This document shows, piece after piece, positions 1 to 5,852 of a stretch of DNA of 10,904 nucleotides. Source of the DNA: UBA1067 sp963661055. Lineage in GTDB: Bacteria > Verrucomicrobiota > Kiritimatiellia > RFP12 > UBA1067. The notes under the pieces were generated by a model. It saw only the letters and a program-made list of their open reading frames with translations, made no database searches and was not told the origin of the DNA. The translations under genes and the position numbers were made by a program. Numbering within the stretch: the first letter of the stretch is position 1; every line of letters begins with the position of its first letter. Where the stretch lies: the NCBI GenBank assembly GCA_963661055.1, contig CAVLAC010000076.1, positions 1 to 10,904 of the forward strand, written 5' to 3'.

Positions 1-17
1 TTCTGTTGAGGAATCAT

Positions 18-37
18 CACGGACATTTCTGTCCGTG
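18..37. repeat. Perfect 8-bp hairpin
   Basis: CACGGACA (18-25) and TGTCCGTG (30-37) form a perfect stem closed by a TTTC loop. No T-run follows on either strand, so it is not a standard intrinsic terminator. It may mark the 3' end of a gene lying outside the window or be another dispersed palindrome. Confidence 0.5.
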
Positions 38-179
38 CACCTAACCTCTTGGACGTACGAGACGCCCCGCACCCGCCCGTCTCACTCCGCTCAACACTCG
101 CCCGCCCCTCCCGCTCCTCACCTGCCGCCTTTCTTTGCGGCAACGCCTCTTTTATCTTTTCTATAAGGCTACTTTTTAC

Positions 180-326
180 GGGGCGGAAGGGACTCCGCCC
201 CCTACCGCCGTACGCTACTGTGGGGTTGGTAGGGCGGGAGATGCGCCGAAGAAGCTCTGCTTCGAAGGGTAGGTTGCCGAAGGCAACGGCGAAGCCGCCC
301 GCAAGGGCCCGCGTCCCTTGCCCGCC
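180..326. repeat. REPIN-like palindromic repeat, copy A (interrupted)
   Basis: The left half is an 8-bp perfect stem (180-187 with 194-201) around the loop AGGGAC, with CTAC (202-205) directly at its foot. On the other strand this reads GTAG followed by the hairpin, which is the architecture of REP sequences. After a 23-nt spacer, GTAG (229-232) and GGCGGGA (233-239) open the inverted second half. Its loop and far arm (GTCCCT then TGCCCGCC-like, 313-326) appear only after about 73 inserted bases. Copy B at 10834-10904 has the same spacer core (GCCGTACGCTA) and is uninterrupted, so the intact form can be inferred. REP/REPIN elements are known to be mobilised by RAYT (Y1-type) transposases; none is encoded in this window. 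Confidence 0.7.
240..312. repeat. Mini-hairpin cluster inserted in REPIN copy A
   Basis: Copy B lacks this segment. It carries consecutive small perfect hairpins: GAAGC-tct-GCTTC (251-263), GTTGCC-gaa-GGCAAC (273-287), GGC-gaa-GCC (288-296) and GCCC-gcaa-GGGC (297-308, a GNRA-type loop). A GTAG (269-272) sits directly before the second hairpin, again matching REP architecture. It may be a different REP family nested in the first. Confidence 0.55.
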
Positions 327-384
327 GTGAGACAGAGATTACAGGCGGCGAGGGGCGGGGGTTGCACGAGCCGCCCTCCGCTTC

Positions 385-408
385 TCTGTGCCTTTGTGCC
401 TCTGTGTT
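385..408. repeat. 8-bp degenerate tandem repeat, 3 units
   Basis: TCTGTGCC, TTTGTGCC and TCTGTGTT lie head to tail, differing at one to two positions, and are followed by an A-run. No coding role is evident. A different 3 x 8-bp repeat lies beside the other REPIN copy at 10811-10834. Confidence 0.6.
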
Positions 409-585
409 AAAAACTAATCCTGTCTAAGAATTGAGCATCCTCGCGCGTAGCCCTTGGTGCTCCTCGGAGTTTATGAACTTTGCTACGCATCCGCGCCTCG
501 GCACTTGCCTTTTAAAAGGGCACGGTTAAGCCTCAAAAGGGTCGCGATTCGGCGTGAAAAAGGGCGCGTCCTAGGGGGATGAAGG

Positions 586-627
586 AAAAGTGTCGGGACG
601 GTTTGCAAAAAGTGTCCCGACACTTTT
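586..627. terminator. Possible bidirectional intrinsic terminator
   Basis: AAAAGTGTCGGGAC (586-599) and GTCCCGACACTTTT (614-627) are perfect inverted repeats separated by 14 nt. The GC-rich stem ends in TTTT on both strands. This resembles a weak bidirectional terminator that would insulate the rhamnosidase transcript from upstream transcription. It is made from units of the 22-bp array, so termination may be incidental. Confidence 0.4.
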
Positions 628-679
628 ATAAAACCGTCCCGACGCTTTTTTAAAACCTTCCCGACACTTTCCCGTCCTC
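586..679. repeat. 22-bp-period array with core GTCCCGACACTTTT
   Basis: Three direct units of exactly 22 bp start at 614, 636 and 658, with core GTCCCGACACTTTT (then GTCCCGACGCTTTT and TTCCCGACACTTTC). A fourth unit lies in inverse orientation at 586-604. There are no unique spacers, so this is not a CRISPR array. The inverted unit allows two competing stems: 586-599 with 614-627 (14 bp, perfect), or 586-604 with 631-649 (19 positions, one a G-U wobble in RNA) enclosing a smaller hairpin at 607-626. The array ends about 95 bp upstream of the rhamnosidase promoter. It could be a multi-site operator, a terminator cluster or a dispersed repeat. Confidence 0.75.
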
Positions 680-771
680 GCCCTATCGCGAGACCTTCTT
701 CAAGGCTGTTGTCAGGCGCAAATACAAGACAGGTAAGTCGAAGTCAAGCTCTACCACTTTGAGCGAAAATA

Positions 772-780
772 TGGTATAAT
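772..780 (+). promoter_or_regulatory. Extended -10 promoter of the GH78 gene
   Basis: TGGTATAAT (772-780) is a perfect TG-N-TATAAT extended -10 element. The hexamer 17 bp upstream (TACCAC, 752-757) is a poor -35, as is common for extended -10 promoters. Transcription would begin near 787, so the in-frame ATG at 779 would lie upstream of the mRNA and cannot be the translation start. Confidence 0.65.
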
Positions 781-789
781 GTTAGTTAT

Positions 790-795
790 GAAAGG
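790..795 (+). promoter_or_regulatory. RBS deciding the GH78 start
   Basis: GAAAGG lies 10 nt before the ATG at 806 and inside the short leader predicted from the promoter at 772-780. It favours 806 over the upstream in-frame ATGs at 779 and 788. Confidence 0.5.
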
Positions 796-805
796 TATAC
801 ATAAT

Positions 806-3628
806 ATGTGTAAGTTGAAGAAGGGGCTCGTGTCGCTTTCGGCGATGCTGAGTATTGCTTGGGGGCTTCCGTTTACGCTTTCTGCGGACGCGGCAGTTGA
901 GACTGCGCCTTTTCAGGGGGCGAAGTGGATTGGCGGCAATGCGCTCACCTTGCCTGACGCGGATATGGGTGCGGCACAATGGATTGCCCCGACCGATTCC
1001 AACAAAGAAGCCGTCTTTGAGACGACCTTTACCCTCGCGGCAAAACCTTCCGTCGCGGAACTCGTCGTCGCGGCACAAGATGAGTTCTATGTTGAGATAA
1101 ACGGACTCAAGCGGTGGGGCGACTCCGCACGCGATCTCGCGCCGACGGGAGCCTTTCACGACGGACGCTTCGCCAAGTTCGTGGATGCCGCGCCCGCACT
1201 CAAGGAAGGCGTAAATACGGTGCGTCTCACAGCAAAAGCTGCGGAGGGCAAGACCCCTGCCGCGATTATGTCCATTTTTATGCCTGACGGCGAGCGCGTG
1301 GCGACGGACGGCACTTGGAAGGATGCACGGGCGTTGGGCGGTCCGCGTGAAGTCCCTTGGGGCAAGGATATGGTCTTTCGCCGCGAGGTGAACTCTCCCG
1401 CCTTTGAGAAGGACTTTGCGCTTAAGGGAGCTATAAAGAAGGCGACACTCGCGATTACGGGGCTTGGCTACTATGAGGCGAGCTTAAACGGGAAGCGCGT
1501 CGGCAATAAGCGCCTCGACCCGATTCCTTCTAATTACGATAAGCGGGTTTATTATTCAACTTATGATGTTGCCCCACTCCTAAAGGAGGGCGAGAATAAG
1601 CTCAATGTCTTACTTGGGCACGGCTGGTGGGATGTCCGTTCCGTTGCCACGTGGAACTGGGATATGGCACCGTGGCGGAATCCGCCGCGTATGATTGCGC
1701 GGCTTGATGTAGAGTTCACGGATGGCTCGACTACTTCTGTTGTCACGGATGGCTCTTGGCGGCAGGTGGAAAGTCCGATTGGGTATGATTGCATCCGTGA
1801 AGGCGAAGTCATCAATGCCCGAAACCGCCGCGCGATTGACTTAACCGCGTCATTTATTGCCGCGCAGGAAGTTGCCGCGCCCAAAGGGCGGCTCGTCGAG
1901 GAAGTCGTGCCTCCGACAATCGTAAAGCGCATAGTCCGTGCCCGTCGCATTGACCGCGTGGGCGAGTGGTGGTGTGTCGATTTTGATGAGAATCTCGCGG
2001 GAGTTATGCGGATGCGCTTTACGGACGCTGTGCCGGGACGCGTCGTAACTTTCCGCTATGACGAGCGCGATGGCGTGACGATTGATCCGCCCACGCCCTA
2101 TGATGGTGCACCGCCGACTTCGGGCTCGAAGTATCCGCGCTGCATTGACTGCCACTTTGGATGGACGGCTTCCCACGATGTCCTGCCTGGCAGTGTCTTT
2201 CAGTGTGACCGCTATGTGACGCGGGGAGAGGTGGGGGAAGTCTATGAGCCGCGCTTTACCTACGATGGCTTCCGTTATGTCTTTATAAAGGGTCTTGGGC
2301 GTGCCCCGAAGCCTGAGGAATGCGAGGCGGTCGTTTTGCAGACGGACTTTTCCGATATTGGCTCTTTTGCCTGTTCGGACGCTAACTTCAATGAGCTTAT
2401 CGCGGCGGCGGATCGTTCCTATAAAGCCAACTTCGTTAATGGCTTCCCGACGGACTGTCCGCACCGCGAGAAGAATGGTTGGACGGCGGACGCGGCACTT
2501 GCCTGCGAATTCGCGATGTATGCCTATGAAAATACCGTCGCTTATTCGGAGTGGCTTCTGCAAGTCGCCGAATCACAGCGTGCGGACGGCATTTTCGCGG
2601 AAATTGTGCCTACCTGCGGCTGGGGCTACAACGCCCTCATCGATTGGGACGCGGTTATTGCGATTTTGCCGCGGGCGCTCCGCCGTTATCGTGCGGAGAA
2701 CCGTCCGCTTATCGAGATGTATCCGACGCTGACGAATTATCTTGAGAAAGTGGTAATTCCTAATCTCAAGGACGGCATCTACAGCCGTGTTCGCGGCGAC
2801 TGGCTTACGGCAGGGACGCTCCCCGATACGGGCATTGTGGGCACATGCTACTTTAAGTATATGGTCGAGACGGCGGCGGAAACGGCGCGGCTCCTTGGAC
2901 GCGAAGCGGAAGCGGTCCGTTACGCGGCACTTGCGGAAGAATCGCGGCGCGGCTTTAATCGTGCGTATGCTAAAGGCGATGGCTTTTATGGCGACGAGAG
3001 AGGGCGGCAGACGACACAGGCGATGGCGCTTGAGTTCGGGATGGTGCCCGAGAACGAGCGTGCGGCGGCACAGCGTCGCTTAATTGAGGCTGTTGAGGCG
3101 AAAGATGGGCATCTCGACTTTGGTCTCCACGGGATGAAGTGGGTGCCGAGAGCCTTGACGAAGGCGGGGCGCACCGATCTCGCGTTTAAGATGTTCACGA
3201 AAGATACGATGCCGAGCCCCTTGGTCTGGCTCAAGCGCGGCGGTAAGACGCTTTGGGAAGATTGGGGCAATGGCTCTTCGCGCAACCATGTTATGTTCGC
3301 CGAGTTCGTCTGCTGGGCTTACCAGTATCTCGCGGGCATTCGGCTTGATGAGGGCGACGACGCGAATGGGTTTAAGAAGGTGATTATCGACCCGAAGCCG
3401 ATTGCCGAGCTCAATTGGGCGCGGGCGCAGGTGAAACTCCCGAACGGAACGCTCGCGGCAGGTTGGGAGCGGCAAGCGGATGGCGAAATTGCTATTTCGG
3501 TCGATATTCCAGCGGGCACGGAAGCTAAGATTTACTCAGACGCGCAATTCGAAAAGGTCGTTGGCCCTTATAAGGGGGTTGTCAAGCGGCGCGGGAAATT
3601 GTATAATAGTAGTCGTGGAAATGAGTAA
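806..3628 (+). CDS. Secreted alpha-L-rhamnosidase, GH78
   Basis: Hydrolyses terminal alpha-L-rhamnose from glycans or glycosides outside the cytoplasm. From the ATG at 806 it is 940 aa, typical for multidomain GH78. Residues 1-29 look like a signal peptide: basic KLKK, then a hydrophobic stretch, then an ADA-type cleavage site. Beta-sandwich modules follow, including the family-typical region around SNYDKRVYYSTYDVAPLL. The catalytic (alpha/alpha)6 domain carries DCPHREKNGWTAD, giving D550, E555 and D562, spaced like Asp567, Glu572 and Asp579 of Bacillus RhaB. E818 in LWEDWG matches that enzyme's Glu841. A C-terminal beta domain begins near IIDPKP. The TAA overlaps the pyrH start by 8 bp, and the last codons contain the pyrH promoter. 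The family call is firm, while the natural substrate is unknown. Confidence 0.93.
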   Translation: MCKLKKGLVSLSAMLSIAWGLPFTLSADAAVETAPFQGAKWIGGNALTLPDADMGAAQWIAPTDSNKEAVFETTFTLAAKPSVAELVVAAQDEFYVEINGLKRWGDSARDLAPTGAFHDGRFAKFVDAAPALKEGVNTVRLTAKAAEGKTPAAIMSIFMPDGERVATDGTWKDARALGGPREVPWGKDMVFRREVNSPAFEKDFALKGAIKKATLAITGLGYYEASLNGKRVGNKRLDPIPSNYDKRVYYSTYDVAPLLKEGENKLNVLLGHGWWDVRSVATWNWDMAPWRNPPRMIARLDVEFTDGSTTSVVTDGSWRQVESPIGYDCIREGEVINARNRRAIDLTASFIAAQEVAAPKGRLVEEVVPPTIVKRIVRARRIDRVGEWWCVDFDENLAGVMRMRFTDAVPGRVVTFRYDERDGVTIDPPTPYDGAPPTSGSKYPRCIDCHFGWTASHDVLPGSVFQCDRYVTRGEVGEVYEPRFTYDGFRYVFIKGLGRAPKPEECEAVVLQTDFSDIGSFACSDANFNELIAAADRSYKANFVNGFPTDCPHREKNGWTADAALACEFAMYAYENTVAYSEWLLQVAESQRADGIFAEIVPTCGWGYNALIDWDAVIAILPRALRRYRAENRPLIEMYPTLTNYLEKVVIPNLKDGIYSRVRGDWLTAGTLPDTGIVGTCYFKYMVETAAETARLLGREAEAVRYAALAEESRRGFNRAYAKGDGFYGDERGRQTTQAMALEFGMVPENERAAAQRRLIEAVEAKDGHLDFGLHGMKWVPRALTKAGRTDLAFKMFTKDTMPSPLVWLKRGGKTLWEDWGNGSSRNHVMFAEFVCWAYQYLAGIRLDEGDDANGFKKVIIDPKPIAELNWARAQVKLPNGTLAAGWERQADGEIAISVDIPAGTEAKIYSDAQFEKVVGPYKGVVKRRGKLYNSSRGNE
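3579..3607 (+). promoter_or_regulatory. Sigma70-type promoter for pyrH inside the GH78 3' end
   Basis: TTGTCA (3579-3584, one mismatch to TTGACA), a 17-bp spacer and TATAAT (3602-3607) form a near-consensus promoter. It lies within the last codons of the rhamnosidase gene. Transcription would start near 3614, leaving about 7 nt before the pyrH ATG, so translation would be nearly leaderless. It would uncouple housekeeping pyrH-frr from the regulated sugar gene. Confidence 0.6.
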
Positions 3629-4349
3629 GACTAATCTTAAGTATCATCGTATACTTCTAAAGCTTTCGGGCGAGGTGCTCGGGAATCGCGAAACGGGCGA
3701 ATGCATCGACCCGACGCGTCTCGCTTTTATGGCTGAGCAGGTGAAGAAGATTCACGCGCTCGGCGTGCAAGTCGGCATTGTGCTGGGCGGCGGAAACATC
3801 TTTCGTGGCCTGACGGGTGCGGGCAAGGGCGTGAACCGCGTCACGGGCGACTCGATGGGTATGCTCGCGACGATTATCAATGGACTCGCTATGATGAATG
3901 CGCTTGAGTCCATTGGCGTGCCGACACGCGTGATGACGGCCATCGCCATTGATAAGCTCGCCGAACCTTTCATCCAACGCAAGGCGCTCCGTCACTTTGA
4001 GAAGGGGCGCGTCGTTATTTTTGCGGGAGGTACGGGTAATCCCTACTTCTCGACGGATACGGCGGCGGCTCTGCGCGCGAGCGAAATTGGTGCGGACGCT
4101 CTCCTTAAGGCGACGAAAGTAGACGGAATCTACACCGCCGACCCGAAGAAAGACCCGACCGCCCAGCGCTATGGCTCGCTGAAATACGAAGTCGCTCTTG
4201 AAAAGCGCTTGAAAGTAATGGATAGCGCGGCATTTGCGCTTTGTATGGATAATGGCATCCCGATTATCGTCTTTGACTTCTTTGATGGGAACGCGCTCGA
4301 GCGTGTCGTCAAGGGTGAGGCGGTCGGGACGCTTGTCAGCGACAAATAA
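3621..4349 (+). CDS. pyrH: UMP kinase
   Basis: Phosphorylates UMP to UDP with ATP in the cytoplasm, in pyrimidine nucleotide synthesis; family members are hexameric amino-acid-kinase-fold enzymes. The 242 aa product has the usual family length. Visible motifs are KLSGE (14-18), GGGNIFRG (56-63), DSMGMLAT (77-84), AGGTGNPYFSTDTAA (135-149), LKATKVDGIY (162-171) and the C-terminal MDNGIPIIVF region. ATG 3621 is chosen because the protein then begins just before the KLSGE strand. The open frame continues upstream to 3480, but that part lies within the GH78 coding region and adds no family sequence. No good Shine-Dalgarno is visible, which fits either coupling to the overlapping GH78 stop or a near-leaderless mRNA from the promoter at 3579-3607. 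frr follows after 42 bp. Confidence 0.96.
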   Translation: MSKTNLKYHRILLKLSGEVLGNRETGECIDPTRLAFMAEQVKKIHALGVQVGIVLGGGNIFRGLTGAGKGVNRVTGDSMGMLATIINGLAMMNALESIGVPTRVMTAIAIDKLAEPFIQRKALRHFEKGRVVIFAGGTGNPYFSTDTAAALRASEIGADALLKATKVDGIYTADPKKDPTAQRYGSLKYEVALEKRLKVMDSAAFALCMDNGIPIIVFDFFDGNALERVVKGEAVGTLVSDK

Positions 4350-4376
4350 CTAACAATTTAACACTACACACAATTC

Positions 4377-4381
4377 AAGGA
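4377..4381 (+). promoter_or_regulatory. RBS of frr
   Basis: AAGGA lies 10 nt before the ATG at 4392, in an AT-rich 42-bp gap after pyrH that contains no hairpin. pyrH and frr are therefore likely cotranscribed. Confidence 0.5.
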
Positions 4382-4391
4382 TACACAACAA

Positions 4392-4955
4392 ATGGAAACA
4401 ACAGCCGAAGTTTTGAATGACGCGAATGCGAAGATTCAAAAGAGTTTTGACGCGCTCAAGGCGCAGTTCGCGGGTTTGCGCACGGGCAAGGCGAATCCTT
4501 CTATGGTGGATCAGATTAAGGTCGATTACTATGGTGCGCCAACGCCCATCAAGAACCTCGGGACAATCTCAACGCCCGAACCGCGGCAGATTAAGATTAC
4601 GCCGTTTGACCCGACCGTACTCGCCGAAATGAATAAGGCAATTCTCGCGGCGAACTTGGGGGTCACCCCTCAGACAGACGGCAAGGTTCTGCGCATTACC
4701 GTGCCTGAACTCAACGAAGAGCGCCGTAAAGAGATTGTTAAGGTCGCGAAAACTCAGGCGGAAGCTCAGAAAGTCGCTATGCGGAATGTCCGTCGCGACG
4801 CGAATGACGCGGCAAAGAAGCTTGAGAAGGATAAGAAGATTTCCGAGGACGACCTCAAACAGGCTCTCGATAAGATTCAGAAGGCGACTGACGCGGGCAT
4901 TGCCAAGATTGACGCGGAGCTGAAGGCGAAAGAAGCGGAAATTATGGCGGTCTAA
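4392..4955 (+). CDS. frr: Ribosome recycling factor
   Basis: Splits post-termination ribosomes together with EF-G in the cytoplasm. The 187 aa length is standard (about 185). Conserved family segments are present: LRTGKANPSMVDQIKVDYYG (the R-x-G-x-A-x-P and YYG signature), the TPEPRQIKITPFD strand of the second domain, TDGKVLRITVPELNEERRKEIVK, and a long charged C-terminal helix. The pyrH-frr order is widely conserved in bacteria. The usual rpsB-tsf genes are not upstream here; a rhamnosidase occupies that place. The next gene begins 44 bp downstream with its own strong RBS and no terminator is seen between them, so readthrough is likely. Confidence 0.96.
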   Translation: METTAEVLNDANAKIQKSFDALKAQFAGLRTGKANPSMVDQIKVDYYGAPTPIKNLGTISTPEPRQIKITPFDPTVLAEMNKAILAANLGVTPQTDGKVLRITVPELNEERRKEIVKVAKTQAEAQKVAMRNVRRDANDAAKKLEKDKKISEDDLKQALDKIQKATDAGIAKIDAELKAKEAEIMAV

Positions 4956-4988
4956 GTTCCGTCAAACATTAACCCCATTTGAACAATT

Positions 4989-4994
4989 AGGAGG
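4989..4994 (+). promoter_or_regulatory. Strong consensus RBS AGGAGG
   Basis: AGGAGG with a 5-nt spacer to the ATG at 5000 is the best Shine-Dalgarno in the window. Other genes here have weak sites or rely on overlaps. It suggests high translation of the downstream Ala/Pro-rich protein. Confidence 0.7.
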
Positions 4995-4999
4995 CGATT

Positions 5000-5839
5000 A
5001 TGGCAGAGGAAACAGCGACACCGTTGAATCAGGTAGCACCCAAGCCGATTTTGCGTAAACCAGGCGAGGCACCCGTCGCGCCCACGCTTAAGCTCAAGCC
5101 CGTGACGCGTCCTGAAGAAACGCCCGAGCCGCCACCCGCGCGAGAAACGCTCACGGGGAGTGAAGGTGGGGCGATTGATCGTCTTAAGGGTCTCACCCAG
5201 CGCCTAAAGGCGGCGACGCAGGAAATCCCTGCTCAGGCGATTCTGCACCAAACGGGCATTATCGCGAGTCAAGCGGCGGCGAGTGAATCGCAGGCACAAG
5301 CGGCGAAGTCGAAGACGATGCGTATCTCGCTTTCGGAAGCCCTTGGTGCCGCGCCGACGAAGGAAGAAGCCTCGCCTTCGCCAATGAAGACGATTCGCAT
5401 TAAGCGTCCAGTGGATTTGCCGCGCCCTGTGGAAGCCCAAGTGGCGGGTGCGGCACCTGCTCCAGCGGCGGCACCTGCCGCCCCAGCCCCTGCGGCGGCG
5501 GCACCCTCGCCGACAATGACACAGAAGCGCACGCTGAGGATTGCGCGTCCAGCCAATTTGAAGACGGGCTCTCACCTTAAGTTGGCGCGTCCAGGCGCTA
5601 CGGCAACGCAGTCCGCGCCGAAACCTGCCGCTGTCGCGCCGAGTACGGAAGCCGCGCCTGAAGTCGCGGATATCCCCGAGATGCCCGTCGCCGCCGCGCC
5701 CGCCGCACCTGCCGCGCAGAGCGAAGACGCGCCTACCTTTGTGACCATCCTTAGTCTCATCGTCCAAATTGCCGCGTGTGTAATTATGGGCTTTGTGGGA
5801 TGGACTCTTTACCAGACCTATTCGCTAACCGCGTTCTAA
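5000..5839 (+). CDS. Ala/Pro-rich tail-anchored protein with repeated TxRI motifs, unknown function
   Basis: I do not recognise a characterised family. The 279 aa product has no signal peptide. Residues 1-245 look largely disordered and rich in Ala and Pro, with an uninterrupted Ala/Pro run near 147-172. One predicted transmembrane helix lies at about 247-270, leaving only some nine residues beyond it, so it is probably tail-anchored with the long N-terminal part in the cytoplasm. A short motif recurs: LRKPGEAP and LKLKPVTRP (18-38), KTMRISLSEA (105-114), KTIRIKRP (130-137), RTLRIARP (177-184) and LKLARPG (193-199). The repeated basic motif with a central Thr could be a docking or phosphorylation site, which is inference. 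It sits 13 bp before an ABC-2 permease gene, so it may be an accessory or scaffold of that transporter. Confidence 0.8.
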   Translation: MAEETATPLNQVAPKPILRKPGEAPVAPTLKLKPVTRPEETPEPPPARETLTGSEGGAIDRLKGLTQRLKAATQEIPAQAILHQTGIIASQAAASESQAQAAKSKTMRISLSEALGAAPTKEEASPSPMKTIRIKRPVDLPRPVEAQVAGAAPAPAAAPAAPAPAAAAPSPTMTQKRTLRIARPANLKTGSHLKLARPGATATQSAPKPAAVAPSTEAAPEVADIPEMPVAAAPAAPAAQSEDAPTFVTILSLIVQIAACVIMGFVGWTLYQTYSLTAF

Positions 5840-5852
5840 GTTATTAACCACA

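Larger units (their letters stand above)
1..778. other. Upstream non-coding region, repeat- and hairpin-rich
   Basis: I see no convincing gene here. The only longer open frame (49-330, TTG start) is basic and low in complexity, runs through a palindromic repeat and matches no family I know. The stretch holds several structured elements listed separately: a hairpin at 18-37, a REPIN-like element at 180-326, an 8-bp tandem repeat at 385-408 and a 22-bp-period array at 586-679. Bases 409-585 contain only weak structure: complementary 7-mers at 445-451 and 482-488, and a near-palindrome centred on TTTTAAAA at 506-522. The last part (about 684-779) has a reading frame that looks mildly protein-like but has no start codon. 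Confidence 0.7.

Noticed and set aside
18..37. Hairpin as an intrinsic terminator
   Set aside because: The stem is perfect but no T-run follows on either strand.
49..330. Open frame of 93 codons with a TTG start upstream of the rhamnosidase
   Set aside because: It runs through the REPIN palindromes, has a skewed Arg/Pro/Ser-rich composition, has no RBS and has no recognisable family sequence.
614..679. 22-bp repeats as a CRISPR array
   Set aside because: The units abut with no unique spacers, and there are no cas genes in the window.
1850..2563. 237-codon open frame on the minus strand inside the GH78 gene
   Set aside because: The + strand here encodes the conserved GH78 catalytic region; the antisense frame is Arg/Ile-rich, with no motif and no RBS.
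3480..3620. Upstream extension of the pyrH frame
   Set aside because: It lies in the GH78 coding region, contains the pyrH promoter, and adds residues unlike UMP kinase; ATG 3621 gives the standard length.
4956..4999. Terminator between frr and the tail-anchored protein gene
   Set aside because: No inverted repeat or T-run is found in this gap; only an RBS is visible.
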